A DNA stretch of 64,000 nucleotides from an uncultured Lachnospiraceae bacterium (GTDB taxonomy: Bacteria; Bacillota; Clostridia; Lachnospirales; Lachnospiraceae). The translations under genes and the position numbers were made by a program. Location of the stretch: the NCBI GenBank assembly GCA_910585215.1, contig CAJUDQ010000008.1:31799-95798 (forward strand). Direction: 5' to 3'. The notes under the pieces were generated by a model. It made no database searches. It was not told where the DNA came from and was given only the letters and a program-made list of their open reading frames with translations. This document shows positions 52,165-61,024 of the stretch, one piece after another (the stretch's first letter is position 1; each line of letters begins with the position of its first letter).

Positions 52165-53027
52165 ATTTTCTTTTTAAATGGCGTAAGAAGATATTCCAGC
52201 ATATCGTTATAACAGTCCTTAGCGGTTTTATAACCGGCTTCATACAGCGCCTTCAGCTTTTTTTCATCCTTTTCCAGCCGTCCTATGTTTACTTTTTCCT
52301 GCGGGCGTATTACGAAAATATGTCCCGCCTTCTCATGTTTTTCAATAAATTCCAAAGTCCTGTTATATATAATATGCCGCTTTTTGATTGCTTCTACAAG
52401 ATTTGGATATTTTTTATACTTCTTTTCTATAATATGTATCATTTTGCTCGGTTCTTTTCGGTACTCCTTGTCCCTTGTCAAAACAATCACATTTTTCTTA
52501 TTGCCATCCTTTAAAGATTTTATTATCGGAACAGAATCACTGACTCCGCCGTCAAGATACTTTCCACCGTTAATATTTACAAGCCTTGCCAGCAGTGGAA
52601 GAGAACTCGATGCCCAGATATATTCCATATCCTTTGGTAAATGCTTTACTTTAAAATATTCCGCTTTTCCTGAATCACAATTTGTTGCCACTGCATAAAA
52701 TTCTGTATTGCTTCTCTCAAATGTTTCATAATCATATGGATACAGTTTTTCGGGAAGCGTTTTTAACTGAAATTCCTTTCCAAAATAATCTCCGGTAGTT
52801 ATCAGACTGTAGAAGCTGGCAAAGTGTTTATCACTTCTGTATTTTGTATTTATTGTATACGCCCTGCCCTTCTGCTTTGCAAGATAATTGGAAGCGTTGC
52901 CGGTGCCGGCGGAAACAGCGTAGATTTTTTCAAATTCTATTTTTTTATCCAAAAAGTAATCAAGTACTCCGGAAGTAAACAGACCTCTCATACCTCCGCC
53001 TTCTAAAATAAGTGATGAATGATACAT
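52161..53027 (-). CDS. Patatin-like phospholipase
   Basis: 288 residues. Motifs: glycine-rich oxyanion loop EGGGMRGLF near the start, serine motif AVSAGTGNAS (the first Gly of GxSxG is Ala), and the Asp of the dyad in DGGVSDSVP. The family releases fatty acids from lipids and is cytoplasmic here (no signal). Start chosen at 53027 (MYHSSLILEGGGM), with AAAGGA upstream; the frame runs to 53138 but crosses a stable hairpin. It ends sharing TTAA with the AraC gene. Confidence 0.87.
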   Translation of the reverse strand: MYHSSLILEGGGMRGLFTSGVLDYFLDKKIEFEKIYAVSAGTGNASNYLAKQKGRAYTINTKYRSDKHFASFYSLITTGDYFGKEFQLKTLPEKLYPYDYETFERSNTEFYAVATNCDSGKAEYFKVKHLPKDMEYIWASSSLPLLARLVNINGGKYLDGGVSDSVPIIKSLKDGNKKNVIVLTRDKEYRKEPSKMIHIIEKKYKKYPNLVEAIKKRHIIYNRTLEFIEKHEKAGHIFVIRPQEKVNIGRLEKDEKKLKALYEAGYKTAKDCYNDMLEYLLTPFKKKI

Positions 53028-53079
53028 AAATGTACAAATCCTTTCTTTTAATATTTGAGTATTGAACTGTTCGAGTGAC

Positions 53080-53185
53080 GCAAATGAATGTGGAGGACAG
53101 CAGGCGGAGTCCCATTTCATGTGCTGGAGAATCTCCAAAGCTCATTCCATAGGGACTCCACTCGCTGTCCTCCACATTCATCTGC
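53080..53185 (-). promoter_or_regulatory. Long RNA hairpin before the patatin gene
   Basis: Arms of 34 bp (53080-53113 with 53152-53185), closing a small inner hairpin TGGAG/CTCCA. In the minus-strand RNA all but one of the differences between the arms become G-U pairs, so 33 of 34 positions can pair; in the plus-strand RNA they would be A-C mismatches. This suggests selection for a minus-strand RNA structure. It lies 53 bases before the patatin start. Confidence 0.6.
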
Positions 53186-53323
53186 TGTATTTCATAATAA
53201 CCAATATACTTAAAACATTCAAACAAATACGTAAATTTTTACCACAAATCAGCAACAGGGATTGCACAGAGACAAGCGGACTTTGTGCAATCCCTGCTGC
53301 GTCATGATGCCAAAAAAATTCTC

Positions 53324-54241
53324 TTATTTCAAAAACCCATTCACAATCTGCTCCTCTGCCTCTGCCTCTGTAAGCCCCAAAGTCATCAGCTTCACAATCT
53401 GCTCCCCTGCAATTTTCCCAATCGCCGCCTCATGAATCAGCTCCGCTTCCAAATCATTTGCCGTAATCTCTGGTACTGCACTGATATGTGCTCTGTCCAT
53501 AATAATCGCATCACACTCCGTATGTCCTGCGCATTTATTATTTCCATTTATTTTTGATACAAACAACTGTGAAGAATCATCCTTTGCCACTGAACGCGAA
53601 ATTACATTTGTACTGGACCCTTCTCCGTCCATATCAACCTCAAATTCCGTCTTTGCATACTGCCTGCCATGTGTCATGATTTTTTCCGTAATTACAATCC
53701 GCGCATGAGCCCCAAGCTTTGCCTTTGTCACTCTCTCTGTAGAATCAATCCCTCGAATCTGGACCGTTTCCATTTCCATAAATCCCCCGTCTTCAATATA
53801 CACAATCGTCTGTGGATTCATTACATTTTCTCCTGTCCCTTCCCCTGAGCCATAATGCTTCTCCACATACTTTATATGAGCATTCTTTCCAATATGAAAG
53901 GTATGGATTCCGTCATGTTTTGTCAACTTATCACCGCCATTGTGAATCCCGCAACCGGCCACAATCACAACATCACAGTCATCGCCTATATAAAAATCAT
54001 TATACACCATGTCCTGCAATCCACTCTGACTTAACAATACAGGAATATGTACGCTTTCTTTTTTTGTTCCCGATTTTATTATGATATCAATTCCCGGCTG
54101 GTCCTTTTTTGTAACAATATCAATATTTGCAGTCGTATTTCTGCTGTCCAGACCCCCGTTCGCCCTGATATTATATGCCCCGGCAGGCACCTCATGAAGT
54201 CCTGCCACCTCTTCCAACAAGGTTTTTTGTATTTCATCCAT
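53324..54241 (-). CDS. smsB: SufB/SufD-like scaffold (minimal SMS-type Fe-S assembly)
   Basis: 305 residues, about two thirds the size of SufB, with the SufBD beta-helix core and C-terminal helices. Residues typical of the family: DCDVVIVAGCGIHNGG, GHTECDAIIMD, AELIHEAAIGKIAGEQI. Works with the SufC-like ATPase encoded 17 bases upstream as a scaffold for building Fe-S clusters. This two-gene layout without SufD, SufS or SufU is the minimal system described as SMS, common in archaea and Clostridia. The many Fe-S proteins here, such as the hydrogenase-like receptors, would need it. Confidence 0.88.
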   Translation of the reverse strand: MDEIQKTLLEEVAGLHEVPAGAYNIRANGGLDSRNTTANIDIVTKKDQPGIDIIIKSGTKKESVHIPVLLSQSGLQDMVYNDFYIGDDCDVVIVAGCGIHNGGDKLTKHDGIHTFHIGKNAHIKYVEKHYGSGEGTGENVMNPQTIVYIEDGGFMEMETVQIRGIDSTERVTKAKLGAHARIVITEKIMTHGRQYAKTEFEVDMDGEGSSTNVISRSVAKDDSSQLFVSKINGNNKCAGHTECDAIIMDRAHISAVPEITANDLEAELIHEAAIGKIAGEQIVKLMTLGLTEAEAEEQIVNGFLK

Positions 54242-54258
54242 GTCTTACACCTCACTTT

Positions 54259-54978
54259 TTAGTCTTCATTATAAAACCGGCAGCTTGTGCCTTCGAGCAG
54301 TTCGGGAAGAATATCTTCTTTTTTGCCTGTAGCTTTTATTTTTCCCGCTGCAATGACAACAATTTCATCTGCAATATTTAAAATTCTCTCCTGATGAGAA
54401 ATAATCATAATGGAATTTTCCTGTTGCTTATGAAGCTTTTCAAATACCTTAATCAAATTTTTAAAGCTCCATAAGTCAATGCCCGCCTCCGGTTCATCAA
54501 AAATAGACAGCGGCGTATTTCTTGCGATAATAGTTGCAATTTCAATACGCTTTAACTCACCTCCGGAAAGACTTCCATCTATATCACGATTCAAATAATC
54601 TCTTGCACACAGACCTACTTCGCCAAGATAATCGCAGGCGCCTTTTCTGAAATTTTCACCGGCGGCAAGCTTTAGAAGGTCCTTTACCTTAATTCCCTTA
54701 AATCTGACCGGCTGTTGAAACGCAAAGCTGATACCAAGCTTTGCCCTTTCTGTAATACTCTTATTTGTAATATCTTCGCCATTGTAAAAAATTTTTCCCG
54801 ATGTCACCTGTTCAATCCCTGCAATCAGTTTTGCAAGGGTTGATTTTCCACTGCCATTTGGTCCTGTAATTACCACAAATTTTTTATCATCTATTTTAAG
54901 GCTCAAATCCTTTATAATATCCTTTGTAGTTCCGTTTTCTTCTGTTACGGAAAAGGATATATTCTGTAATTCTAACAT
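54259..54978 (-). CDS. smsC: SufC-like ATPase (minimal SMS-type Fe-S assembly)
   Basis: 239 residues, an ABC-type ATPase without membrane segments. Walker A GPNGSGKSTLAKL (about 39-51), signature LSGGELKRIEIA, Walker B LSIFDEPEAGID, and the His switch ISHQERIL. Pairs with the SufB-like scaffold as the energy-using half of the Fe-S assembly complex. GGAGG precedes the start. The two genes form one transcript. Confidence 0.9.
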   Translation of the reverse strand: MLELQNISFSVTEENGTTKDIIKDLSLKIDDKKFVVITGPNGSGKSTLAKLIAGIEQVTSGKIFYNGEDITNKSITERAKLGISFAFQQPVRFKGIKVKDLLKLAAGENFRKGACDYLGEVGLCARDYLNRDIDGSLSGGELKRIEIATIIARNTPLSIFDEPEAGIDLWSFKNLIKVFEKLHKQQENSIMIISHQERILNIADEIVVIAAGKIKATGKKEDILPELLEGTSCRFYNED

Positions 54979-55038
54979 GATTCCTCCTGATTATTCTATC
55001 TAGTATATAGTTGCTACGGGCATATTATAGCAAATTTT

Positions 55039-55251
55039 TCAGGTATTGTCACTAAAATTATTTTTTGCAAGCTCCTTCTTGCGGCTTGCCACGATTCCCC
55101 CTATTTTTCCGGATTCCTTGGCAGATAAAGACCTCCATCCGCTTTTTACCACTTTGTCAAGCAGACCGAGTTCCTCTGCAATTTCATATTTTAACTGTTC
55201 CTCCGGCTTAATCTTATGTAAATCTATCTTCTTTTCCTTTTTCTTTCCCAT
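55039..55251 (-). CDS. Small acid-soluble spore protein, alpha/beta type
   Basis: 70 residues with the alpha/beta SASP pattern KYEIAEELGLLDKVVKSGWRSLSAKESGKIGG, including the germination-protease-like region near KYEIAEELG. Such proteins coat and protect spore DNA. It has a long basic start (KKKEKKIDLHKI). GGAGG-like sequence precedes the start. Supports sporulation in this organism. Confidence 0.87.
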   Translation of the reverse strand: MGKKKEKKIDLHKIKPEEQLKYEIAEELGLLDKVVKSGWRSLSAKESGKIGGIVASRKKELAKNNFSDNT

Positions 55252-55646
55252 AAAAGCCTCCTGATATTTTTATTCCTTAAAAATTATTTTATATTTTCTA
55301 TGTTAGTATTGGCTACTTTGTTTTTATTTATTCTTGTTTTATCATTCCTATTTTTCAATTCCTATTTTTCAATTCCTATTTTTCAATTCCTATCTTTCAA
55401 TTCCTATCTTTTTTTATCCTCTTAAAAAGCTAAAAAAATCAAAAATTAAACTACTAACATCATGGACTTATCTCTGTCAGATAATTATAATAGATATTGT
55501 AACTACATAAATACAAGATCTTGTTTACTCTTACCACTGACATAACTTTTATACAGTATGACAGCAAAAAATATCAGATTTTCCGTTAAAGAAATCGGGA
55601 AATCAATGTATAATAGTATAAATTATGAATGTATTGGAGGAATTTT
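55252..55646. other. Gene-free stretch with tandem repeats before the GH43 gene
   Basis: About 395 bases, AT-rich. Bases 55345-55414 hold five copies of a 14-base unit, TTCCTATTTTTCAA, slightly diverged. The final 100 bases carry a TATAAT-like element at about 55611 and a weak TTAAAG 17 bases upstream. No RNA gene or other structure seen. Confidence 0.7.
55345..55414. repeat. 14-bp tandem repeat, five units
   Basis: Units of TTCCTATTTTTCAA, the last two with ATC in place of ATT. No similarity to known regulatory repeats that I can name. Confidence 0.9.
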
Positions 55647-57341
55647 ATGAAACGTTTTAAAAACACATTATTATGCTTTGGCCTTATTGGCGCATTGGCT
55701 CTGACAGGCTGCAGTTCATCTGACAAAGATTCTGAGGAAGGCACAAAAAAAGAAGCATCAAAAAAGCCTTCAAATAAAACAGAAATCGAAACACCGTCTG
55801 TAAATAAAATGCTTGGAAATGCCCAGATAGGTCTGACAGGGGTGTCTGTACATGACCCTTCTATTTTTAAGGATACGGATGGTACTTATTATGTATTCGG
55901 TTCCCATCTGGCGCAGGCTTCTTCAAAGGACCTAATCAAATGGAGTTATCTTGGCACACAGGGATATACAAACAGTTCTTTATATGGACCACTTGCCGAC
56001 AGTCTTGCAGGTTCTTTTGCGTGGGCCGGCTTAAATGACGAAGATTGCAAAAACGGCTATGCAGTATGGGCTCCTGACATTATCTACAATGAATCCTATG
56101 AATGGAGTGATGGAACAAAAGGCGCCTATATGATGTATTACTCTACCTCTTCCACAGCCTTCCGTTCCTGCATTGGTTACGGAGTCAGCAAAAAGGTAGA
56201 CGGCCCATATGAATATGTGGATACACTGATTTATTCCGGTTTTACCAAAAACAGCAATCCAGTGACCACCACCAGCAATATGGGAACCAAAACAGTAGAT
56301 ACGCAATATACAAATACAAATATTGTGGATATTTACAAACAGGCTACAGGAAAAGCCGATATCACAGTAAATGACCTGACAGCTACTTATTTTAATGGAA
56401 ATACATATAATACAAGTCTGTTTCCAAATGCCATTGACCCGACTATTTTCTTTGATACAGAAGGCAAATTCTGGATGACATACGGTTCATGGTCTGGTGG
56501 CATCTATCTTTTAGAGCTTGACCCAAAAACAGGAAAAACAATTCATCCGACTGAAAATACTGCAGAAGGAAATCATCTGACAGATATTTATTTTGGAAAA
56601 AAGATTGCCGGAGGTTATGGACAATCTGGCGAAGGTCCTTATATTATGTATGACAAGGAAACAAACTATTATTATCTGTATATGTCCTATGGCTTTTTAA
56701 CCGCAAATGAGGGCTACAATATTCGAATGTTCCGTTCTGAAAAGCCTGACGGTCCATATGTGGATGCAGCCGGAAATGAAGCTACATGGGGTACTGCCGG
56801 ACACAACAATGTCGGTGTTAAGGTCATGGGTTCTCACAATCTTCCATGTCTGATGTATAGCTATATGGCACCAGGACACAATTCTGCGTTTGTCGATGAT
56901 GACGGAAAACGTTATCTTGTTTATCATCAGAGATTCAGCAATGGAACGGAAGCTCATGAATTAAGAGTTCATCAAATGCTTATGAATTCAGAAAACTGGC
57001 CTTGTACTCTTCCGTATGAATATAAAGGGGAAACAGTAAAAACAGACGGATATAAAGCTTCCGATGTCAGTGGAGTTTATTTCGCAATAAAACAGGACCC
57101 GACAGACAACAAAGTAGCGGTACAGTATGAAGCTGTGGAACTGAAAGAAGATGGCACTCTTTCCGGTTATTTAACTGGCACATGGGATGTAAAAGACGGT
57201 ACATGCTATATTCATTTCAAAGTGGGTGCTGCAGAATATCAGGGTGTTATCTGTGAAATGAAGGATGAAAATGGTGTAGATTGTATGGTATTCAGTGCAG
57301 TTGGAAATAATAATTCTACTCTGTGGGGCACAAAATATTAA
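55647..57341 (+). CDS. GH43 arabinanase-type lipoprotein
   Basis: 564 residues. A lipoprotein signal with lipobox LTGC (MKRFKNTLLCFGLIGALALTGC) and a Ser/Glu/Lys linker are followed by a GH43 beta-propeller: base Asp in VHDPSIF, a second Asp in VWAPDII, IDPTIFFDTEG, and the acid Glu in SGEGPYIM. The C-terminal domain (about 470-564) is the small beta domain found in larger GH43 arabinanases. Cell-surface enzyme that probably cuts alpha-1,5-arabinan of plant pectin. The start at 55647 has TTGGAGGA six bases upstream, not the earlier ATG at 55629. Ends at a good terminator. No transporter beside it. Confidence 0.9.
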   Translation: MKRFKNTLLCFGLIGALALTGCSSSDKDSEEGTKKEASKKPSNKTEIETPSVNKMLGNAQIGLTGVSVHDPSIFKDTDGTYYVFGSHLAQASSKDLIKWSYLGTQGYTNSSLYGPLADSLAGSFAWAGLNDEDCKNGYAVWAPDIIYNESYEWSDGTKGAYMMYYSTSSTAFRSCIGYGVSKKVDGPYEYVDTLIYSGFTKNSNPVTTTSNMGTKTVDTQYTNTNIVDIYKQATGKADITVNDLTATYFNGNTYNTSLFPNAIDPTIFFDTEGKFWMTYGSWSGGIYLLELDPKTGKTIHPTENTAEGNHLTDIYFGKKIAGGYGQSGEGPYIMYDKETNYYYLYMSYGFLTANEGYNIRMFRSEKPDGPYVDAAGNEATWGTAGHNNVGVKVMGSHNLPCLMYSYMAPGHNSAFVDDDGKRYLVYHQRFSNGTEAHELRVHQMLMNSENWPCTLPYEYKGETVKTDGYKASDVSGVYFAIKQDPTDNKVAVQYEAVELKEDGTLSGYLTGTWDVKDGTCYIHFKVGAAEYQGVICEMKDENGVDCMVFSAVGNNNSTLWGTKY

Positions 57342-57374
57342 ATAATTTTTACCAATTCATTATATACCAAAAAC

Positions 57375-57420
57375 GAACTGTCGCATTAAGCACAATCACT
57401 TAATACGACAGTTCATTTTT
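57375..57420. terminator. Bidirectional terminator between GH43 and deacetylase genes
   Basis: GAACTGTCGCATTAAG pairs with CTTAATACGACAGTTC (one mismatch), followed on the plus strand by ATTTTTTATC. It lies between convergent genes. Confidence 0.87.
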
Positions 57421-57477
57421 TATCTTGGCAATCAATATAAGCCATATAACCAGCGAAAATTTATCATTATCAGTTGC

Positions 57478-58947
57478 CTAATTTGTCGGATAAAAATTAA
57501 AATAAGTAACTCCAGGTTCCAGTGTAATTCCTCTCGCTGCTGCCAATTCGGATACAGTTACAAGCTGGTATCCCTGTTCAATCAGCTTTGGAATCACTTC
57601 TATCGCCGCTTCCACAGACCATTCATGAATATCATGCATTAATATAATACTTCCATCGCGCGCTTCTGAAAGCACCGACTCTACGGTTTTTTCCTTACTT
57701 TTTGTCTTCCAGTCCAAAGTATCTACAGACCAGTAAATCATAGGAAGTCCTACATTTTTTGTCACCTTTTCCTCATGAATCCCGCTTCCATAAGGCGGCC
57801 TTAAAGAAACTGCACCATGTCCAATATGACTGGAAATAATATTGCTGACTCCCTGCACCTCTGATATAATTTGCTCCGGTGAAAGACTGTCCAGCTTTGG
57901 ATGTGTCATTGTATGATTGGAAGTATCGCATCCGATTGCATCCATTTTTTTCAAAATCGCATCTGCATCAATCTCTTTTTTTGAAAGGCTGGTACCACAC
58001 ATGAAAAATGTTGCATGAGCCTTATACTTCTCCAAGGCATTGAGCAAATCCATTGTCTTTTCACCCGGTCCATCATCAAAAGTCAGAGCAATCATCGGCT
58101 TTGTCGGGTCAATTTCTTTTTTCTCAGACACCATAACTCCATTTTCATCAAACGTATAAACACTGATTCCAACTTTTAATTCTCCCACAACCATCTCTCC
58201 TGTGCTGGCAAAATAATACTTTTTGTCGTTTTCCTCATACCAGCCGGTATGCATTTTTCCATCGTCATCCAAGTAATAAGTATGTCCGTTTTCCTTATAC
58301 CAGCCCACAGTCATAATACCATTTTCATCAAAATGATATTTTCCATCGTTCGTTTCCTGCCATCCAACTGCCATGATTCCGTCCGCATTAAAATAATAAG
58401 TACTTCCTTTTGAAACAATGAAATCATTTGTTACATAGCTTCCGTCTGTCCGTTTAAACCGGTTTTCCTCCCAGCTTCCATATTTGTTCTCAACAGTGAG
58501 AACTGCATCCTGTGTGGAAATTACCACCTTATCCTTCCATTCTCCCAAAAGCAGCTCTTCCAGTTCGGAATCCAGCTGTACTGTAATCGGATATTCTCCT
58601 TCCGATATTCCGTCAGTTTCACAGGAAAGCGTATAACCTTCTCCGTTTTTCAGCCTATCCAGCAAATCATTTGCACTGAACTTGTTTTTGGTATCAAGAA
58701 TAATTTTTCCTTTACCCTGAAGACTTATCTCAGCTGTCAATACAGGAACTTGAGCCTCCTGCATTATGGAAAGATTTTCTGCTTTGATTATAATTTCCAC
58801 ATGTTTTTCCTGCACTCCTGCAAAGGTCGCCCCACAGACCAGCACAATCGCAGCCACCAGTATCAGCAGTTTGAGCAATCTGTTTCGATGCCTTATTTTT
58901 CTTCTGCTTTTTCTGTTTCTTCTGTTTCTTTTTTCCCTTTCGCTCAT
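57478..58947 (-). CDS. Polysaccharide deacetylase with cell-wall-binding repeats
   Basis: 489 residues. A basic N-terminus and one membrane helix (about 25-45), a beta region, three to four CW/choline-type repeats (GWQETNDGKYHFDENGIMTV and following, about 185-260), then a NodB deacetylase domain with TFDDGPGEKT, SNHTMTHPKL, RPPYGSG, YWSVDTLDW and LMHDIHEW. It probably removes acetyl groups from peptidoglycan or another wall glycan, which protects against lysozyme. Start at 58947 (MSEREKRN) has AGAGGTGG upstream; the frame extends to 59025. All metal and catalytic residues appear present. Confidence 0.9.
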   Translation of the reverse strand: MSEREKRNRRNRKSRRKIRHRNRLLKLLILVAAIVLVCGATFAGVQEKHVEIIIKAENLSIMQEAQVPVLTAEISLQGKGKIILDTKNKFSANDLLDRLKNGEGYTLSCETDGISEGEYPITVQLDSELEELLLGEWKDKVVISTQDAVLTVENKYGSWEENRFKRTDGSYVTNDFIVSKGSTYYFNADGIMAVGWQETNDGKYHFDENGIMTVGWYKENGHTYYLDDDGKMHTGWYEENDKKYYFASTGEMVVGELKVGISVYTFDENGVMVSEKKEIDPTKPMIALTFDDGPGEKTMDLLNALEKYKAHATFFMCGTSLSKKEIDADAILKKMDAIGCDTSNHTMTHPKLDSLSPEQIISEVQGVSNIISSHIGHGAVSLRPPYGSGIHEEKVTKNVGLPMIYWSVDTLDWKTKSKEKTVESVLSEARDGSIILMHDIHEWSVEAAIEVIPKLIEQGYQLVTVSELAAARGITLEPGVTYFNFYPTN

Positions 58948-59209
58948 TTTACATCCACCTCTTTTATCCTTCTGTTCTTTTTTTAAGTTTACCATTTTTT
59001 GCCATTCTCTGCTGCCGCAATTCATTTCGTACCTATTATATCACATTTTTTCTTATTTTTTGATGTAAATTTTTGTTTTTTTGTATTTTTATCGGTACTT
59101 TACAGAATCTTATTTCGGTAAATTCATTTATTATATACTCTATTTTCTGTTTGCTATATTTCCATAGAATTTTTTTCTTGCTGATATATTCTATTTTTTA
59201 TAGCAGTCT

Positions 59210-60451
59210 TTATTCTGTAGTATTTTGTGTATTTGTTTCCTTCAAGATTTCAAAATCACAAACTGCTTCTATGCATATATTTTCACTGAGCGAAACTTTT
59301 TTTACCATTCGATAGGAACCACTGTCAAGTTCTCCATAAACGTTCGACCAGTCAACTGTAAATGAATAGGATTCGCCGTCCATAACTAGAGATTTTATAT
59401 CCCGAAATTCTATATCATCGTTGACATAATCACATATTTCCCACTGCCTGTTTCTATATTTTTCAACATAATAAACCTCTTCGCTGTATCCATTTGTACC
59501 ACTTGTATTGATAATCTGAAAGGATGCCCCTGAAGGGGTAAGCGTATTCTCCAAAACAGCCAGTGAAATATGAGTTTTTGCATATTGTATCTGCTCGCTC
59601 CAATATAAAAAATACTCTCTCAGCCTTTCATACATATTTTCCTGTGTATAATGAAGATTATTTTCATATAAAAATTCATATTCTTCCTGCTTAAAAAGTC
59701 TGTTTGGCTTTTCACTGTACTGTATCTCACCATTGACTGTACTGATTAAAAGCATAGAATTGGAAATATAATCATTAATTTCATAATAAAATGTGCCCAT
59801 TTTATCAATAGTTTCCATATAATTTTCCATATCAGACAGATTAAAAAACATATTGTTTTCATTTAATATTGTTTTTTCCCCTCCGGTAAGTACAAAAACT
59901 TCATAGTGATAGTCTCCTGTTCCCTGAGATAAAACAGGATTATATTCAATAAAAGAAACAATTCCTTCTTTTTCACTGAGATATAATTCACCCCAGTTTG
60001 GATAGGCAGGTGAAAATGCAGCATGATAAATCACGTTCTCATTGCTTCCGTCTGTAATTGTACACTCGGTCATTCTTGATTCATACTCTGCCGGAATATC
60101 AATGGTAATTTTATCATTGATTCCATCCCGAGTTACATCATAATCTAACCATATAATCTGCTTTTTCTCTGTTACTTCTATATCTGACAGTTCTGTCGTT
60201 TCCTCCTGTGTTTGAAATTCCTTTTCTTCACTTGTATTTTTCTCTGCCGGATGAATGTTTTTCTGTGGCTGTACGCTGATACTTCTTAGAATTACTGCTC
60301 CAGTAAATACAGTAATACATGCTGCAAGTGCAATGAACTTAATGATATTTCCGTTCACTTTTTTCTTTTCTCTTATCATTGGGTTTCTTGCTTCTTCTAT
60401 AATATCTGCCTCAAGGTCATTCAGTTCCTTTAAAAAATCTTCCCCTTTCAT
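59210..60451 (-). CDS. Membrane protein paired with a sigma factor (anti-sigma-like), copy 1
   Basis: 413 residues. A cytoplasmic helical N-terminus (MKGEDFLKELNDLEADIIEEA) and one membrane helix (about 33-55) are followed by a large outside part with a Ser/Thr/Glu linker and, at the C-terminus, an Ig-like domain (GASFQIINTSG...DFEIL). It overlaps the upstream sigma factor gene by four bases (ATGA), the usual layout for an anti-sigma factor. A relative of the protein at 62318, with the same N-terminal and C-terminal blocks but different middle. Function is inferred from position. Confidence 0.72.
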   Translation of the reverse strand: MKGEDFLKELNDLEADIIEEARNPMIREKKKVNGNIIKFIALAACITVFTGAVILRSISVQPQKNIHPAEKNTSEEKEFQTQEETTELSDIEVTEKKQIIWLDYDVTRDGINDKITIDIPAEYESRMTECTITDGSNENVIYHAAFSPAYPNWGELYLSEKEGIVSFIEYNPVLSQGTGDYHYEVFVLTGGEKTILNENNMFFNLSDMENYMETIDKMGTFYYEINDYISNSMLLISTVNGEIQYSEKPNRLFKQEEYEFLYENNLHYTQENMYERLREYFLYWSEQIQYAKTHISLAVLENTLTPSGASFQIINTSGTNGYSEEVYYVEKYRNRQWEICDYVNDDIEFRDIKSLVMDGESYSFTVDWSNVYGELDSGSYRMVKKVSLSENICIEAVCDFEILKETNTQNTTE

Positions 60452-61005
60452 ATACTAATTCCCTCCTTTTCAAGGTATTCCTTCAGCTTGTTTCTTGTCC
60501 GGAATAATACAGACTTTATCTTTCCCTCACTCATGTGCATTATCCCGGCGATAGCTGTAATACTGTCTCCATACCAGTACCGCCGGACAAAAATAATGCG
60601 ATGTTCATATTTTATGGATTTTAAAAAGACACTCACGGTTCTTGAAATCTCCTTGCCCTCCAATTTTACTTCATCATCTATATGCGTCAAAATGTGATTT
60701 TCAATCTCTTCAGACAGCTCCACAAGATTTGCGCTCCGCTTCTGTGCATTGTGATAATCCAGTCTTCCAAAAGAAATATAACGAACCATTTTTGCCAGAT
60801 AGGCAAATAAGTTATCAGGCCTCTCCGGTGGAATATGATTCCATGCAGCAAGAAGAGTGTCATTAAAACACTCTCCTGCCTCATGCACATCTTTTAAAAT
60901 ATTTTTTGATATATGCGTAAGTCCAGCTTCATATTTTTTGCTGGTTTCCTCCAATGCAGATTCATTGCGGGCAAAGTACAAATCAATAATGTCTTTATCT
61001 TCCAT
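60448..61005 (-). CDS. ECF-like sigma factor, copy 1
   Basis: 185 residues with sigma-70 region 2 (FNDTLLAAWNHIPPERPDNLFAYLAKMVRYISFGRLDYH) and region 4 (YEHRIIFVRRYWYGDSITAIAGIMHMSEGKIKSVLFRTRNKLKEYL). Directs RNA polymerase to a special promoter set, possibly including the GAAACC-N16/17-CACTTA elements found upstream of both related operons here. Overlaps its putative anti-sigma gene by four bases and follows the C39-like gene after 19. Very similar to the sigma factor at 63319. Confidence 0.88.
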   Translation of the reverse strand: MEDKDIIDLYFARNESALEETSKKYEAGLTHISKNILKDVHEAGECFNDTLLAAWNHIPPERPDNLFAYLAKMVRYISFGRLDYHNAQKRSANLVELSEEIENHILTHIDDEVKLEGKEISRTVSVFLKSIKYEHRIIFVRRYWYGDSITAIAGIMHMSEGKIKSVLFRTRNKLKEYLEKEGISI

Positions 61006-61024
61006 AACGTTTCCTCATTTTAGT

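Noticed and set aside
55345..55414. CRISPR array
   Set aside because: The repeats are head-to-tail 14-base units without spacers.
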